Assembly: GCA_964036315.1 (NCBI GenBank)
Contig: OZ038482.1
Location: forward strand, 10,959,698 to 11,023,697
DNA: 64,000 bases
Direction of reading: 5' to 3'
From: Acanthosepion esculentum
Lineage: Eukaryota > Mollusca > Cephalopoda > Sepiida > Sepiidae
The notes beneath the pieces were generated by a model. It had not been told where the DNA came from. It did no database searches and was given only the letters and a program-made list of their open reading frames with translations. The position numbers and the translations under genes were made by a program. Shown here piece by piece: positions 9,640-20,290 of this stretch. Each line of letters starts with the position of its first letter. Within the stretch, counting starts at the first letter, position 1.

Positions 9640-9965
9640 TCACTTATAAACTTTTGAAGGAGGTGCAGATAATGTAACAGTTATTGGTACAGAGAGTGGA
9701 GTCAGCATGCTGAGTTCAATTCCCAGTCTATTCTTTTTCATTCACTTCACCTTGGAAAAGGCATGAAGTTATCTTCCTCCTTGAATTGGTTAAATATAAG
9801 GCAGACTGGGTTCCCTTGCCTCGATGTGGCAACCCAGTCGAGGAGAAAGACAATTCTGAATACGAAACCATCCAGAAGAGTGATGGGCTCCATCAGGCAA
9901 TCTTACCTTAGGCACACAGCTGCTGTTATGTCTGCAGTACATGTGATACATTTATAACTCCCCCT
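9640..9965 (+). mobile_element. tRNA-headed SINE, family B-like
   Basis: A tRNA-like head has TGTAACAGTTATTGGTACAG and the B-box-like GAGTTCAATTCCCAG near 9712-9728. The body has CTTGGAAAAGGCATGAAG and GGTTAAATATAAGGCAGACT, then GATGTGGCAACCCAGTCGAG. It is collinear with family B copies at 24.7 and 51.1 kb, but the 3' portion differs. Confidence 0.5.
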
Positions 9966-10089
9966 CAACAGGTTACAGGATTTGTGATGTGATAAAACTT
10001 TTGAAATAATGTTTAATTATCAACAAAATTGTCTCCAAAGATGGAATTTATATTGTGTTGTTTATGAAAAAATTATGACAATTAAATTC

Positions 10090-10395
10090 ATCCATCACGT
10101 TGTTTTGCATCAGTCATTTAAGTGCCAAACATGACATACGTTTGGGCGATCCTGCCACTTTCGATTCCTGACTGACTAGGGCCTGTGGATAAAAATCACC
10201 CATTTTGTAAATATAATAGGCCGTTAAAATTTTATTATTTGTATTTTTTATTTTATCTCATTCTTCAATATAAATTTACTGTTTTTTTTGTCATTTTACT
10301 AACAATTTTAAGTTGTTATTTTTGGTGGCGTGGGCATGTTAGTATTGAATAAAAAATCTGTTTGTGCTTGGCGGGCCACATGTGGCCCACCCCTG
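10090..10395 (-). mobile_element. Possible hAT-type element fragment
   Basis: The minus strand starts at 10395 with CAGGGGTGGGCCACATGTGG, which resembles the termini of hAT non-autonomous elements (CAGGGGTGGGCAA...). No left terminus or clear 8-bp target duplication was found, so the extent is a guess. Confidence 0.35.
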
Positions 10396-10419
10396 GATTA
10401 GGCAGAATATTTTCTCACA

Positions 10420-10560
10420 GGAGGCTGCCGCTTCTTTCCACAGTAGACTGGTTGCCAATCGAGGCCTTAGGAACCATTCAGTTCTCCTATTTAACCCATA
10501 GCTGGGAGGAAAAGAGATGAATTCATACCTTTCACAAGATTTGTGTGTAATTGAATGTAA
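10420..10560 (-). mobile_element. SINE family B, 3' portion
   Basis: The minus strand reads CTTGTGAAAGGTATGAATTC, then CAGCTATGGGTTAAATAGGA, then GATTGGCAACCAGTCTACTG, the family B middle. Head and tail are missing. Confidence 0.6.
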
Positions 10561-10632
10561 TGAACATGACTGGAATTTCTCATGCTGAACTTTGTATATT
10601 TTTATAAAAACTGTAGTAAATATTAAGGCATG

Positions 10633-11443
10633 AAATTATATATATAAAACAGAGGATGTCTGTGTGTTTGTCTGTGTGATACCTTTTCACTCAAGATCCA
10701 TCCATTTTGACCAGACTTGGCACATACATTCTACAATGTAAGAGATAGGTTCTTAGCATAAAAATTCATAATTTTTTAAAAATCAATCAATAAAGCTGAT
10801 AAAAAATCGATAAATTCAACTTTTTTTCTGGTGAGTTCAATGATACCACATTTTTATTTCTATGCCACTGCATTTAACGGAAAACAGTAAAAAATGGAAA
10901 AATCGATTTCAACACAAATTTTAAACTAAAAACTCCCTCAGTTTTCAAGCAATCTAATACAAACTTGACTCAATTGTAGCCAACAATAAGTTGATTGTTT
11001 AAGTCATTTAACTTGATAATTGAGTCCACCCATATAGTGAAAACCTGTGAAAAATGGCAATTTTTACTGGTTTCTTTCTTATTTTTCATTGATCTTTCAA
11101 CCAATTTTCATCAAACTTAACAACTGCTTTATAAATGTATCCTTTTTTACATCCCTGGTAGCACACTGACAAATTGAATTTCAAAAACTCCCAAATAATT
11201 GTAGTCTGAAGTGGGTTTTCGTGTTGCCTGTTTTACACCTTCATATCCTCAGCTAACTTTGATTGAATAAATACAGACTACTTCTGTTATATCAGTAACT
11301 GCATTAATTCAAAATGTTTTTTAATGAAAGTACTTTAAAGTAATTGAAGAAGATAGACTCTGTTACATCTAAACATGATGCTGTTTTTGCTCCATTCTAA
11401 TTGAACGCTTTTTCTGATCGACCAGTTGGGTATGGCTGCTAGT
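10633..11443 (+). mobile_element. Possible non-autonomous Helitron-like element
   Basis: Begins with TATATATAAAACAGAGGATG then TCTGTGTGTTTGTCTGTGTG, followed by text resembling 'ttttgacCagacttggcAcatac', a common opening of invertebrate Helitron-associated repeats. It ends with CCAGTTGGGTATGGCTGCTA GT, like a decayed 'GGGTA..CTGCTAGT' end. There is no coding sequence and no inverted terminal repeat. The call rests on remembered end patterns and could be wrong. Confidence 0.3.
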
Positions 11444-11558
11444 ATGGAATAATCAACACTTAAAAATTCTTATAAGATTTTAAGCTTAAGATTGGTTTTT
11501 CATTCAAATTCCATTGTTACGGTCTTAGATTTCAGCTTGTTCAACTATTCTGCTGCTG

Positions 11559-11882
11559 CTAAATTGTATGCCATGAATGTATTGTGCCAATGAGAGCCAC
11601 ATTGTTCTTCCAGCACTCATGGTCTTTGCAGAGTGGTGGATCATTCTTCAGCACCAGATTAATCTGCTGGAGGTTCTGGCAGATAATGTCCTTTCCAATG
11701 TACATGTGGTCTACCATTTGCAAATGGTGGGTCAAACCAATAGATGATTTTAGTAAGGTGGTGATCTGGTTGTCACAGGACCTGACTGAGCCAGCGAACA
11801 TAGCACTGAGCGATGATGCAGAGGATGTTTGGCTGGCCGGTCCCAAGATTGGACACATGCACCCCCTTGTTAAACTATTCAT
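11559..11882 (-). other. 107-aa open frame of unknown origin
   Basis: This stretch is more GC-rich than its surroundings and open on both strands over nearly the same interval (minus 11559-11882, plus 11584-11910). The minus frame reads more like a soluble alpha-helical protein (DNQITTLLKSSIGLTHHLQ, DIICQNLQQINLVLKND) and ends at a stop just before CAGCAGCAG. I do not recognise it. It could be a retrocopied exon, part of an unknown transposon, or chance. It abuts the tail end of a SINE at 11925. Confidence 0.25.
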
Positions 11883-11924
11883 GTGTATAATTTCCGAATT
11901 TCTAAGATGAGGAGTTAATATTAT

Positions 11925-12265
11925 TTACATTAGGACTATTGCCCTCAGCTTTGTTATTAGCCTGTTTCTAGCATTGCATCTACCAGCCTTCATCAGGTGT
12001 ATATCAATCTGGGTAACCTACAGAGAAATTCAAATTGAACCCTTTATTTAATCGACAGGGTTAGAATGTTCTCATTCCATTGACCATGTCTAGTATCTTG
12101 TTTAGTTCTTATTTTAGTATGGCTCAATTATTGTTTGCTCTGTTTCCACTGAGTCCAAGTACACACTGCATGTCTCAGGGATTGAACTCACAATTATTTT
12201 GTCACCAAAAGTATGAGCCAATGCTTGAATCAACTTTGCTATTGTCCTGTAAGAACTGTAACAAA
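11925..12265 (-). mobile_element. SINE family A, left member of second head-to-head pair
   Basis: On the minus strand, the head with GTGAGTTCAATCCCTGAGAC (B-box-like) lies near 12190. The body includes AATAAAGGGTTCAATTTG, and the tail CACCTGATGAAGGCTGGTAG and AACAAAGCTGAGGGCAATAG ends near 11925. Its head faces that of the SINE starting near 12325. Confidence 0.75.
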
Positions 12266-12527
12266 AAGGAAAAGCTTCAGTGAGTGCAATCATGCATGGC
12301 AAGTTGCAGCATAACTCATCAGCAGGTAGGTTAGGTTTAAAGCTCCAAGAAATTGGTCAAGAATTTGGTAAATTGTGAGTTCAGTTTCTGGTGCATGCAC
12401 AATAACTGAACAGTACCAAAATAAGAACTGGATGAGATCTCCCTAGTTGAACAAGAACAACCTACCCTACATAGATTGAATAGAGGGATCAGTTTGAAAT
12501 TACCTGTAGGCTACCCTGATCAATATA

Positions 12528-13423
12528 CGAGGGTCATTCAATAAATAAGGTGAATTTTTCAGTATAAGCACTTCTAATACAGATAGAAGCTTACTTTTTT
12601 TTAATTTTTCAACGTAGTCTCCCAGCACTGTCACACACTTTTCCCATCTGTACACAAGTTTCCGTATTCCCTCAGCGTAAAAATCTTTGGACTGATGTCT
12701 CAGCCAGTCGCTCACAACACTTTTGACTTCATCGTCACTTTTAAACTTTGTGCATCTCGTGAACGCTTTCAAGGGACCAAACAGTTGAAAGTCTGAAGGG
12801 GCAAGGTCTGGGCTGTAAGGGGGATGAGGGAGCAGTTCCCAGCCCAGCTCGTTGATAGTCTGCACCGTTTGGGCTGCTGTGTGAGGCCTTGCGTTGTCAT
12901 GATGCAAGATGACTCCTTCTGACTGATGACCCCTGCGTTTGTCCCAACAGATAAGCTCAAAGTCCTTGCAATGCCATCCACTGTCACTCTTCTGTCAGAC
13001 TGAATGAGGTCATTGACTGATTCGATCACCTCAGGAGACCTCACTTCTGTAGGCCTCCCAGGCCTGTCTTCATCCTCAACACTGCTCCGTCCTTCTTTAA
13101 ACAATTTAGCCCACTTGTAGACATTTTTTTGGCTGAAACATGTGGCATCATACACAATTGACATTCTCCTATGAATTTCAACTGGTTTGCATCCTTCAGC
13201 AACCAAAAACTTGATAACTGACCGCTGTTCAATCCTGGAGCATGCTTCTTGGTCGGCCATCTTTGTTAATCGCCAAAACTCTCAAAGTTTTTTTTTAATC
13301 TGCAAAAGAAATTAAATCCATGTGAAAAAGAAGTAAAACAAAAAAAATAAAAAAGAGTAAGCTTCTATCTGTATTAGAAGTCCTTATACTGAAAAATTCA
13401 ACTTATTTATTGAATGACCCTCG
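12528..13423 (-). mobile_element. Deleted mariner element with 75-bp terminal inverted repeats
   Basis: Terminal inverted repeats at 12528-12602 and 13349-13423 begin CGAGGGTCATTCAATAAATA and differ at only about 3-4 of 75 positions. TA flanks both ends (12526-12527 and 13424-13425), the standard Tc1/mariner target duplication. At 896 bp it is about 400 bp shorter than a full mariner of about 1.3 kb, and the missing part is the middle of the transposase. Near-identical ends suggest a fairly recent insertion. Confidence 0.93.
12601..13260 (-). pseudogene. Mariner transposase, internally deleted and out of frame
   Basis: Translation starts at 13260 (MADQEACSRIEQRSVIKFL). About 105 residues of the N-terminal double helix-turn-helix region follow, with KNVYKWAKLFKEGRSSVEDE and DRPGRPTEV. 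After LSLSVG, near 12950, the frame changes and the C-terminal part resumes with WDKRRGHQSEG, HHDNARPHT and SPDLAPSDFQLFGPLK. The aspartates of HHDN and APSDF are 34 residues apart, the DD34D spacing of mariner. The first catalytic aspartate lies in the deleted segment. No stop closes the C-terminal frame before it runs into the terminal repeat. The enzyme would be inactive; the element could move only if supplied with transposase in trans. Confidence 0.92.
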
Positions 13424-13520
13424 TACATTACTCTGATAAAGACCAGAGAGTACAATAGCCGAAACATGTTAACCAGAACAAAGATGAGGACAATGGTCCA
13501 CTTAGAAATAATGTAAATAA

Positions 13521-15035
13521 TATTCATTTGTATATATTTCGTGATTTATAGGCTGGATACAGTCTTAGATTTTTTTTTTTCTAGGATCTTCAAGTTTTTG
13601 TTTTTAACGTTTCTCAGATCTAACAAGTACACAGATCTTTCAGACAATATGGACTTGACAAGACCTGGTATTTATCCCAAGTTAATAGTTGGTCAATCAT
13701 GGGCAAGGATTGTTCTTGATATATGAATGTAATGACACTGATCTAACTGAGCACAGAGTGGCATTTGTCGACAATAAATGCTACTAATGACTGGCCAATA
13801 AGATAGTCTTGGCTTTGGATTTGCCAAATAAAAAATCTGAAATTCATTTAAACGTAGATATTTATGTTAGCATTTTTCTAACGAAAGTATATTTAGAGCC
13901 TTTGTTCACATCAGCAAATCCCGTTTTAGCAAATTTGGAGCTTTTCTTTCTTTTATTTTTTTTCTTATGTTCCATTCCTGAACAGCAGCTTTGAGATTAT
14001 TCTAAATATCTTCCTTATTTTTTTTTTTTTTTTTTTTATAACTCTTATTTCCAACCACCCCCCATTTTGATGAAAGCATGCTTCTTGCAAAAGTAGCACC
14101 TGCTCATCATTGGTCTGTGTAGATTGCTGTAGACATTTTTCTTTTCATATTTTTTTTATTGATTAGCTGATTGATTCCTTCCTTTCTACTTAATACTGGA
14201 ATTGGATCTATTTCCAGAACCATCTTTTTTGGAAGGGATGCTTCTTTTTTTATCTATTTTTTCTTTTTCTTTTTAAGAACTGTAGTCTAAACAGATGCGT
14301 TGATACAGGTTCAAGTCCACATGGTTCTATCAACCTATTGATATATGTATTTGAATGTGTGTGTGTGCTGGTGGGTCTTGCTTGGTGAGCGAATTGACAT
14401 ATTTCCCAACAGTACTCAGAGTTCAATCCCAGATCAAAGCCAGAATTTCAAATACTGATTTTCCAAAACCAACCCAAACCTCCGCTGGAAAGACTGCATC
14501 ACGATTTTACAACCCTCATTTTTTTAATATTGAACCTTCGATGATACTTGGAATAGCAAATATAAACACTTGCTTGTATATCACAGCTGGCATATTAGAG
14601 GCTTCAAAATAGGGAGGACTTATTGTTGAAGTAGTTGAATATTTTTTTTCAGCAGCATCCATGATAAGTATTCAGATCCAAGTAAAAGGATTTCAAAGAC
14701 TGATTTTTCAAGATGAACAGAAAACTGCTCCCCACTTGTAAGATTAGCACAACAAAATCCTTTTCTTTCATTCAGCCATGTTGATGACTGAACATAGAAA
14801 AGCTTGGCCATGTTGATGGCTGATCCTAGTAAAGCTCTACACATTTCAAAGGAGGATTGTTACCTTAAAACAATATGAAGAAAATTATCTCAATATTTGT
14901 AATTAAAGACAAAACTTTTAATGTGTAGACGGCTTTGGGAGTCAGAGACCTGTTTGTTTTGCACTTAGAACATTTAGAAGGCAGTCTTCAAATTTTTACA
15001 AATTACTTTCTGCTTAAGAATGTGATAATTTTCTA
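13521..15035. other. Non-coding stretch with T-runs and a tRNA-like segment
   Basis: T-rich tracts lie near 13566-13580 and 14018-14038. At 14375-14425 a tRNA-like pattern (CTTGGTGAGCGAATTGACAT, then GAGTTCAATCCCAG) may be the head of another SINE. Nothing else is supported. Confidence 0.4.
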
Positions 15036-16625
15036 AATTTGTGAATATAAAGTGATATTCATTGATTTTCCAAGAAGTATAACTTACGATAAACCTTTCC
15101 AAAATAGAAACAATGATCTGGAATTAGGATGAAAACAGTGATGACGCATATTCTGAATCCATCACAAAAATTTAGAATGTTGAATAAATAAATTCTAAAT
15201 ACTTAAAATACCTGAGAGTATGGATCGGTGAGTTGAATAGCAAAACAGAGTTTCAAATCCCCAAAATCATAAGTTCAAGGTCGTACTTCTAAGAACAATG
15301 TAATGGTGGTACAGTCCTAGGTGTGGGATTCCGTAAATCAAAAGGGTAAAAAATTCACATCACAACTCACAATTTGTCCTGGGTATGATGATAAACTATA
15401 CACAGCAGCAAGGCCTCTGATTGGGACGTTTTGAGGAGCATTGAACCACCTAATTGCTGCTGTTCCCAGCTTCTTCCTGACCCAGGGTAGTAGTACCTGT
15501 TAGGGTCCCAGCTATGGGCAAATAGATCCGAAACTGGGGTCAAAATACAATGAAAGTATAAAAATAGTTTTTTATAGTAAAAATACCAGCAATTCATTTT
15601 GGCGGGGGGTGAGGAGAAATTACCAACAGTACATTTGACTCTTGACAAAAACACTCTTTACAAAAATGTCAATGAAACCTGATCTACAAACTTATTTCTT
15701 ACAAAGAATACATATTCTGTTCATACGAACCCATCTTAAAAATATTGTTGGCATTAAATAACCCATTGAGGTTGTTATGCCGTAAAACAAAATAAACCAA
15801 ACGACTTGCAACACACTTTGGTCCAAAATAGCGTTCTTTTATTGAGGTAAGAAAAGTTTTGGTTGGGTGAGCCTGGTAGAAAAGCACAAACAATTACCAT
15901 ATTTTGGGACCTACTAAAGTCAACCCAATCTAGATTTGGATTTTCTTTTTGAAAAGATAGCACAAAGGACACGTTCTTTTCTGAGATAAGACTTTGGTTT
16001 CTTCCTTCGTTGTCACATTGAGCTATAACAAATTTAGTATAGGAGATAATGAAAGTGAGCATAGAATATACTGTGCTGGGGCAGTTTCATCCACCACCGC
16101 AAGTTGCTACAAAACCAATATCTTAACCTCAGAACTTGAGACATATTCTTTAAATAACCTCGTCAGATCAAGACTTTCATATAGATGTCAATGCATGGCA
16201 TCCAACTCATTCAAAAATGTCTAAACTATCAGCTCTGTACAAGAATTTCCTCAGATCAATGATTAAAAAAATCTTTCAGCAAATAAATCCTGTAGATCTT
16301 AAGTGGACCATCCTTTGAACTTCATTGACTGGTGCTATAAAATTACAAAGAACTTTGCCAAAACCAGGAACCACATTACTTGAGGATTTTAATTGGCAGC
16401 AACAATTAAAATGGAAAGCACATGTAACTTGAAGAGAAAATAATGAAATAATCAACATTTTGACTTTCCACACTTTTCCACGAATGCTGAATGTTTCCTT
16501 GTAAGGAAATGACTAATCTCACCATTGCCATTTGACCCAGTGAAAGTTTGTTTATATCTCTCTTTAGAAGTACTTACAAATTTAATAATCACTTTTAGAT
16601 TTAAAAAATCTATTTCTTTATGAAC
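15036..16625 (+). repeat. Dispersed repeat Y, copy 1, interrupted
   Basis: Matches 34385-35500 in two blocks. The first is 15036-15215, with AACCTTTCCAAAATAG, ACAATGATCTGGAATTAGG and TCCATCACAAAAATTTAGAA. The second is about 16085-16600, with CGTCAGATCAAGACTTTC, CAACTCATTCAAAAATGTC and AACCACATTACTTGAGG. Between them lie a possible SINE (15222-15370), repeat X (15376-15810) and unassigned sequence. No open frame survives. It is probably an old transposable element, class unknown. Confidence 0.6.
15376..15810 (+). mobile_element. Repeat X, copy 2
   Basis: Begins GTCCTGGGTATGATGATAAA and includes GCAAGGCCTCTGATTGGG, GTAGTACCTGTTAGGGTCCC and AGCTATGGGCAAATAGATCC. AT-rich spacer units with ACCAGCAAT and ACCAACAGT follow, and the tail is GGCATTAAATAACCCATTGA then GGTTGTTATGCCGTAAAAC. 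Inserted within repeat Y. Confidence 0.8.
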
Positions 16626-16684
16626 TGAATTGTTCGATTTTGATGTCATTATAACAGTTTCATAGATTTAAAATTACAAGTATC

Positions 16685-16955
16685 TTGCTGATTTAATATA
16701 TTATCTATTTTGCTGATTTAATATATTATCTATTTTGCTGATTTAATATATTATCTATTTTGCTGATTTAATATATTATCTATTTTTCTGATTTAATATA
16801 TTATCTATTTTTCTGATTTAATATATTATCTATTTTTCTGATTTAATATATTATCTATTTTGCTGATTTAATATATTATCTATTTTGCTGATTTAATATA
16901 TTATCTATTTTGCTGATTTAATATATTATCTATTTTGCTGATTTAATATAATATA
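16685..16955. repeat. 25-bp AT-rich minisatellite, 11 units
   Basis: Unit TTGCTGATTTAATATATTAT plus CTATT. A single site distinguishes two variants, TTGCTG and TTTCTG, in the order GGGG TTT GGGG along the array; otherwise units are essentially identical. Confidence 0.95.
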
Positions 16956-17659
16956 TAATTATTATATTTCTTAGTTTACTGATTATTTCTGGTGGCATTC
17001 ATAATCACTGACTTTTTAAAAAAGAGGAAACTAAAAGAACTTTTTCTTGTATTGAATTCATATAAAATATGTAGTATTAAAATTAATTTAGCCTAGAGCA
17101 AGGTAACAATACTGAGGGTTCCCAATGAGGATCTAACTAGATTAATAATGATCTACTAAGCCATCTTTCAAGCCATGATGTTAGATTGAGGCAGTTCATC
17201 CCTAACAGTTTCTGAAACACTTCCTTTTCACATGGACAATTGATTTATTTTTTTCCATTTGCATGTATTTTAATGCCTTTTTTGAATAGTTATCATTTCT
17301 CCTTGGCAATAACAGGTTGCCTTACTAACGGTAGATGGTGGAAAAGTTGTATACTGATGGGTTTTTATCTACTGACAAAAGTTGTACAAAATTTTATTAA
17401 ATAGTCAAATAAATCTTTTGTATGTTTCCTTGTATGTTTTTTATCTTGTTTGGGTTTTGTGTATCTGATTGATCTTCACCTGACTTTACAGCATCAAATG
17501 AGTAGAAAAATGTTGTGTATGCAAGGTTTACACAAACATCAATTGAGTCAGTGAATGCTGTCACAGCTTCGCTACATTTTCTCTTCCAGCCATTTTACCC
17601 TTTCTCACCCTCTGTCACAACTACTCTACTCTTTCTCACCCTCTGTCACGGCCTCTGTG
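16956..17659. other. Non-coding stretch
   Basis: AT-rich and unassigned. A pyrimidine-rich lead-in (TTTCTCACCCTCTGTCAC, twice) starts near 17600, before the 23-bp array. Confidence 0.45.
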
Positions 17660-17985
17660 CCCTTTCTCTCCCTCATTCTCTATCCTTTCTCTCCCTCATT
17701 CTCTATCCTTTCTCTCCCTCATTCTCTATCCTTTCTCTCCCTCATTCTCTATCCTTTCTCTCCCTCATTCTCTATCCTTTCTCTCCCTCATTCTCTATCC
17801 TTTCTCTCCCTCATTCTCTATCCTTTCTCTCCCTCATTCTCTATCCTTTCTCTCCCTCATTCTATATCCTTTCTCTCCCTCATTCTATATCCTTTCTCTC
17901 CCTCATTCTATATCCTTTCTCTCCCTCATTCTATATCCTTTCTCTCCCTCATTCTATATCCTTTCTCTCCCTCATTCTATATATT
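17660..17985. repeat. 23-bp pyrimidine minisatellite, 14 units
   Basis: Unit TTTCTCTCCCTCATTCTCTA plus TCC. The first eight units read CATTCTCTATCC and the last six CATTCTATATCC, a clean block switch. The array has no stop codons in two plus-strand frames, so long apparent proteins of 146-158 aa cross it. They are not genes. Confidence 0.96.
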
Positions 17986-19404
17986 TTTTAACTGAGACTT
18001 TTTTTTGTAACATCTTACCTACTTCTTATCAATCTCATGCTAAGGACCACAGTATATTTTAATTAGACAGACTTCTGCCCTATTCTAGGCTATGTTGTAT
18101 TTCTGTGGACATAGTGAGAACTGAATTCTTCAGCGATTGATGTGTCCAAAGTAAATAGCTTAAGACATTCATTTCACAATTCTCATAACTTTTAGCCTTT
18201 ATTTCTTCCTAATGTAAATACTTCAAATTAAAAATGCATGTATTCTTAGTTTTGTAGTTGTCAAATTTTCACATCTGTTGTGTTGGGAATCAAAAGTCCT
18301 ACTTATCAATCTAATGGGTAAGAAAACACTAATTCTAGTATCACACAGATTTTGGCCGTAAAAGAAGGGAAAGGTTTCCTAATTTTGACTGAGATGAAAT
18401 ATCATTACTTTAGAGAGCTAACGAGGCTTTTAGGAATCTGAAATCTTTTATTGTAGATATATAATTTAACACCAGTATCTAGCAATCTGTTAGTCCATTG
18501 GTATTGATTATAAAAATAAAAATAAAAATCTGATATAAGTTTCTACATTTGTCCCATTTAATGTCCACTATTCCCTAAATAGGATTCTGGGTTTAATGGA
18601 TTAATATGAACATGAACAGCAATATGACTTACCAAATAACAAGTTAATCCATAGGATAGGGTAGTAGTAGTTGTATGTTAGACATGCAAATTTGATGCTT
18701 GTACATCATAGGAAATACAATTCTCCAAGAAGTAAAAACTTTTGTAGATGAAAATGATAGAATTATTTGTCCCTTTTTATCTTTTTACTTAATAGATTTA
18801 TATGATTTTGATATATATTTATGACAATCAACAAGAGATGTATTCAGAATAGCTATTCCATCTTGCTAAATATTCTGTTTATGTAATATGGCTACAATAA
18901 AAGGTTTATTATCATGTTTATTATTTTTATTGTCATCTTATGAATTTCCATTTTGCTCCAAGTTTTGTTCATCAACAACATAATTAGTGAGTCCATTATT
19001 CATAAAATTTTGCTGAATGTCATTGAGGTGATCATAAAATAACGAGAAAAGGAGGAGAGATGAAATCTGTTAATTTCGAAACAACCATTTGAAATCCAGA
19101 CAAATACTTGCTGTTATAATTGGAGATTTATATATTTAAAAATTAAAGCCAAAATTCGAATTTAATAACAAAATCTATCAACAAATTGCATGTAATGCAA
19201 ATTGGTTTTCTCACTTGATTTTCCATTTTTAGCCACATTTTTGCGACATTAGTTTTCAATGATCTACTGATCTTTTACAAGAATTTTATCCAGTGAATTC
19301 CTTATTCCTGACATCAAAGTCATTATTTTATATATTATATAAGGGATACCTTAAGGATAGTGATATTAATCAAGAATGACATTTGAATTTCTGGGTTGAG
19401 AAGC
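17986..19404. other. AT-rich non-coding stretch
   Basis: No gene, RNA or recognisable element. Simple AT-rich sequence with scattered short open frames only. Confidence 0.5.
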
Positions 19405-19515
19405 TATCATTAATTACACTATTGTCCTCGTCTTTGTTGTTGTTCCCAAAATTTTGGTCATTGTGCTCTCCAGCCTTCCTCAGGTGTATATCGATCTGGG
19501 TAACCTACAAATTCT
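19405..19515 (-). mobile_element. SINE family A, 3' tail only
   Basis: On the minus strand it reads ATATACACCTGAGGAAGGCT, GGAGAGCACAATGACC and ACAAAGACGAGGACAATAG, the family A tail. The copy is 5'-truncated. Confidence 0.7.
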
Positions 19516-19649
19516 GTTTTAATTGTAAGTTTGTAAATAACAGTGAGGAATTAATTACTTTCAAAAGTAGCTTTATTATGTTTTTTTTATTTTCCCAAGG
19601 CTATTAGTTAAGATAAGAATATCACATGAGTTCAACAAGGATTTGAATA

Positions 19650-20035
19650 ATGAGCAAGACAATGTCACTAGGATGCAAGGGATTAGTGAAAGTGAAAGAA
19701 AATACATTAATGAAGAGAAAGGACAATAAAAGAACAAGTTCCAGGAAAACAGAAGATGGCAATTGACATGGTATTTAAATTTTGTAAATTTTGCAGGGAA
19801 GCAAGAAACCGGAAAAGACTTCCAGAGATGAGAAGTTTAAGGAAAGAAACTATTAGAATAGAACTGATGGTTACATTTAGCTATTTCAAGAGTGAAACTA
19901 TGAGACCTAATTGCCAATCTAGTAGTAAATTTAAATTCATAGAATCTAGGTACCAAGAAGGAAAGCTCATTAGAAAAATTGCCATTTCTATAAATCCTTT
20001 CATCGTAATTGTTCAGATGAACTCTTCACTATGGT
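19650..20035 (-). mobile_element. LINE ORF2 C-terminal fragment (CR1/L2/Jockey-like)
   Basis: Minus-strand frames read FTTRLAIRSHSFTLEIAKCN, HQFYSNSFFP, HLWKSFPVSCFPAKF and YHVNCHLL, the typical last about 80 residues of this LINE type. One in-frame stop follows SFFP. It is arranged back to back with the plus-strand copy starting at 20036. Confidence 0.75.
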
Positions 20036-20290
20036 ACCTCGATTTTATGAATTGAAGCACAGTACTAGATTGGCGGCAAGGTCTAATCATTTTACAGTTG
20101 AATTGGCTAGATGTAACCATAAGCTCTATGCCAACAGGTTCTCATTCTCACACTTCTCACTTGTGGAACTCTCTTCCAGCTTCTGGCTTTCCAGCCAACT
20201 TTGATCTTCAAAAATTTAAATGCATTATCAATTGTTATCTACTGTCGTCTTGATTTCTCTTCTATTGCTTCTTAATAATGTTTCTAGGTC
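20036..20290 (+). mobile_element. LINE ORF2 C-terminal fragment, inverted copy
   Basis: Plus-strand frames read STRLAARSNHFTVELARCNH, KLYANRFSFSHFS and LWNSLPASGFPANFDLQKFK, the same protein segment as the minus copy just to its left. Both begin at a GGTACCT..ATTTTATGAATT block, so the two form an inverted pair meeting near 20036. Frameshifts are present. Confidence 0.75.

Larger units (their letters stand above)
12325..13520 (+). mobile_element. SINE family A split by a mariner insertion
   Basis: The 5' part (12325-12527) carries GTGAGTTCAGTTTCTGG, ACCAAAATAAGAACTGG and GTTTGAAATTACCTGTAGGC. The 3' part (13424-13520) carries CTGATAAAGACCAGAGAGTA, CAATAGCCGAAAC and ACAAAGATGAGGACAATGG. Joining across the mariner restores the normal order seen in the uninterrupted copy at 45.1 kb, so the mariner arrived later. 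Confidence 0.85.

Noticed and set aside
17515..17995. 158- and 146-aa Ser/Leu/Phe-rich frames
   Set aside because: The pyrimidine repeat contains no stop codons in these frames, so several overlapping frames are open at once.
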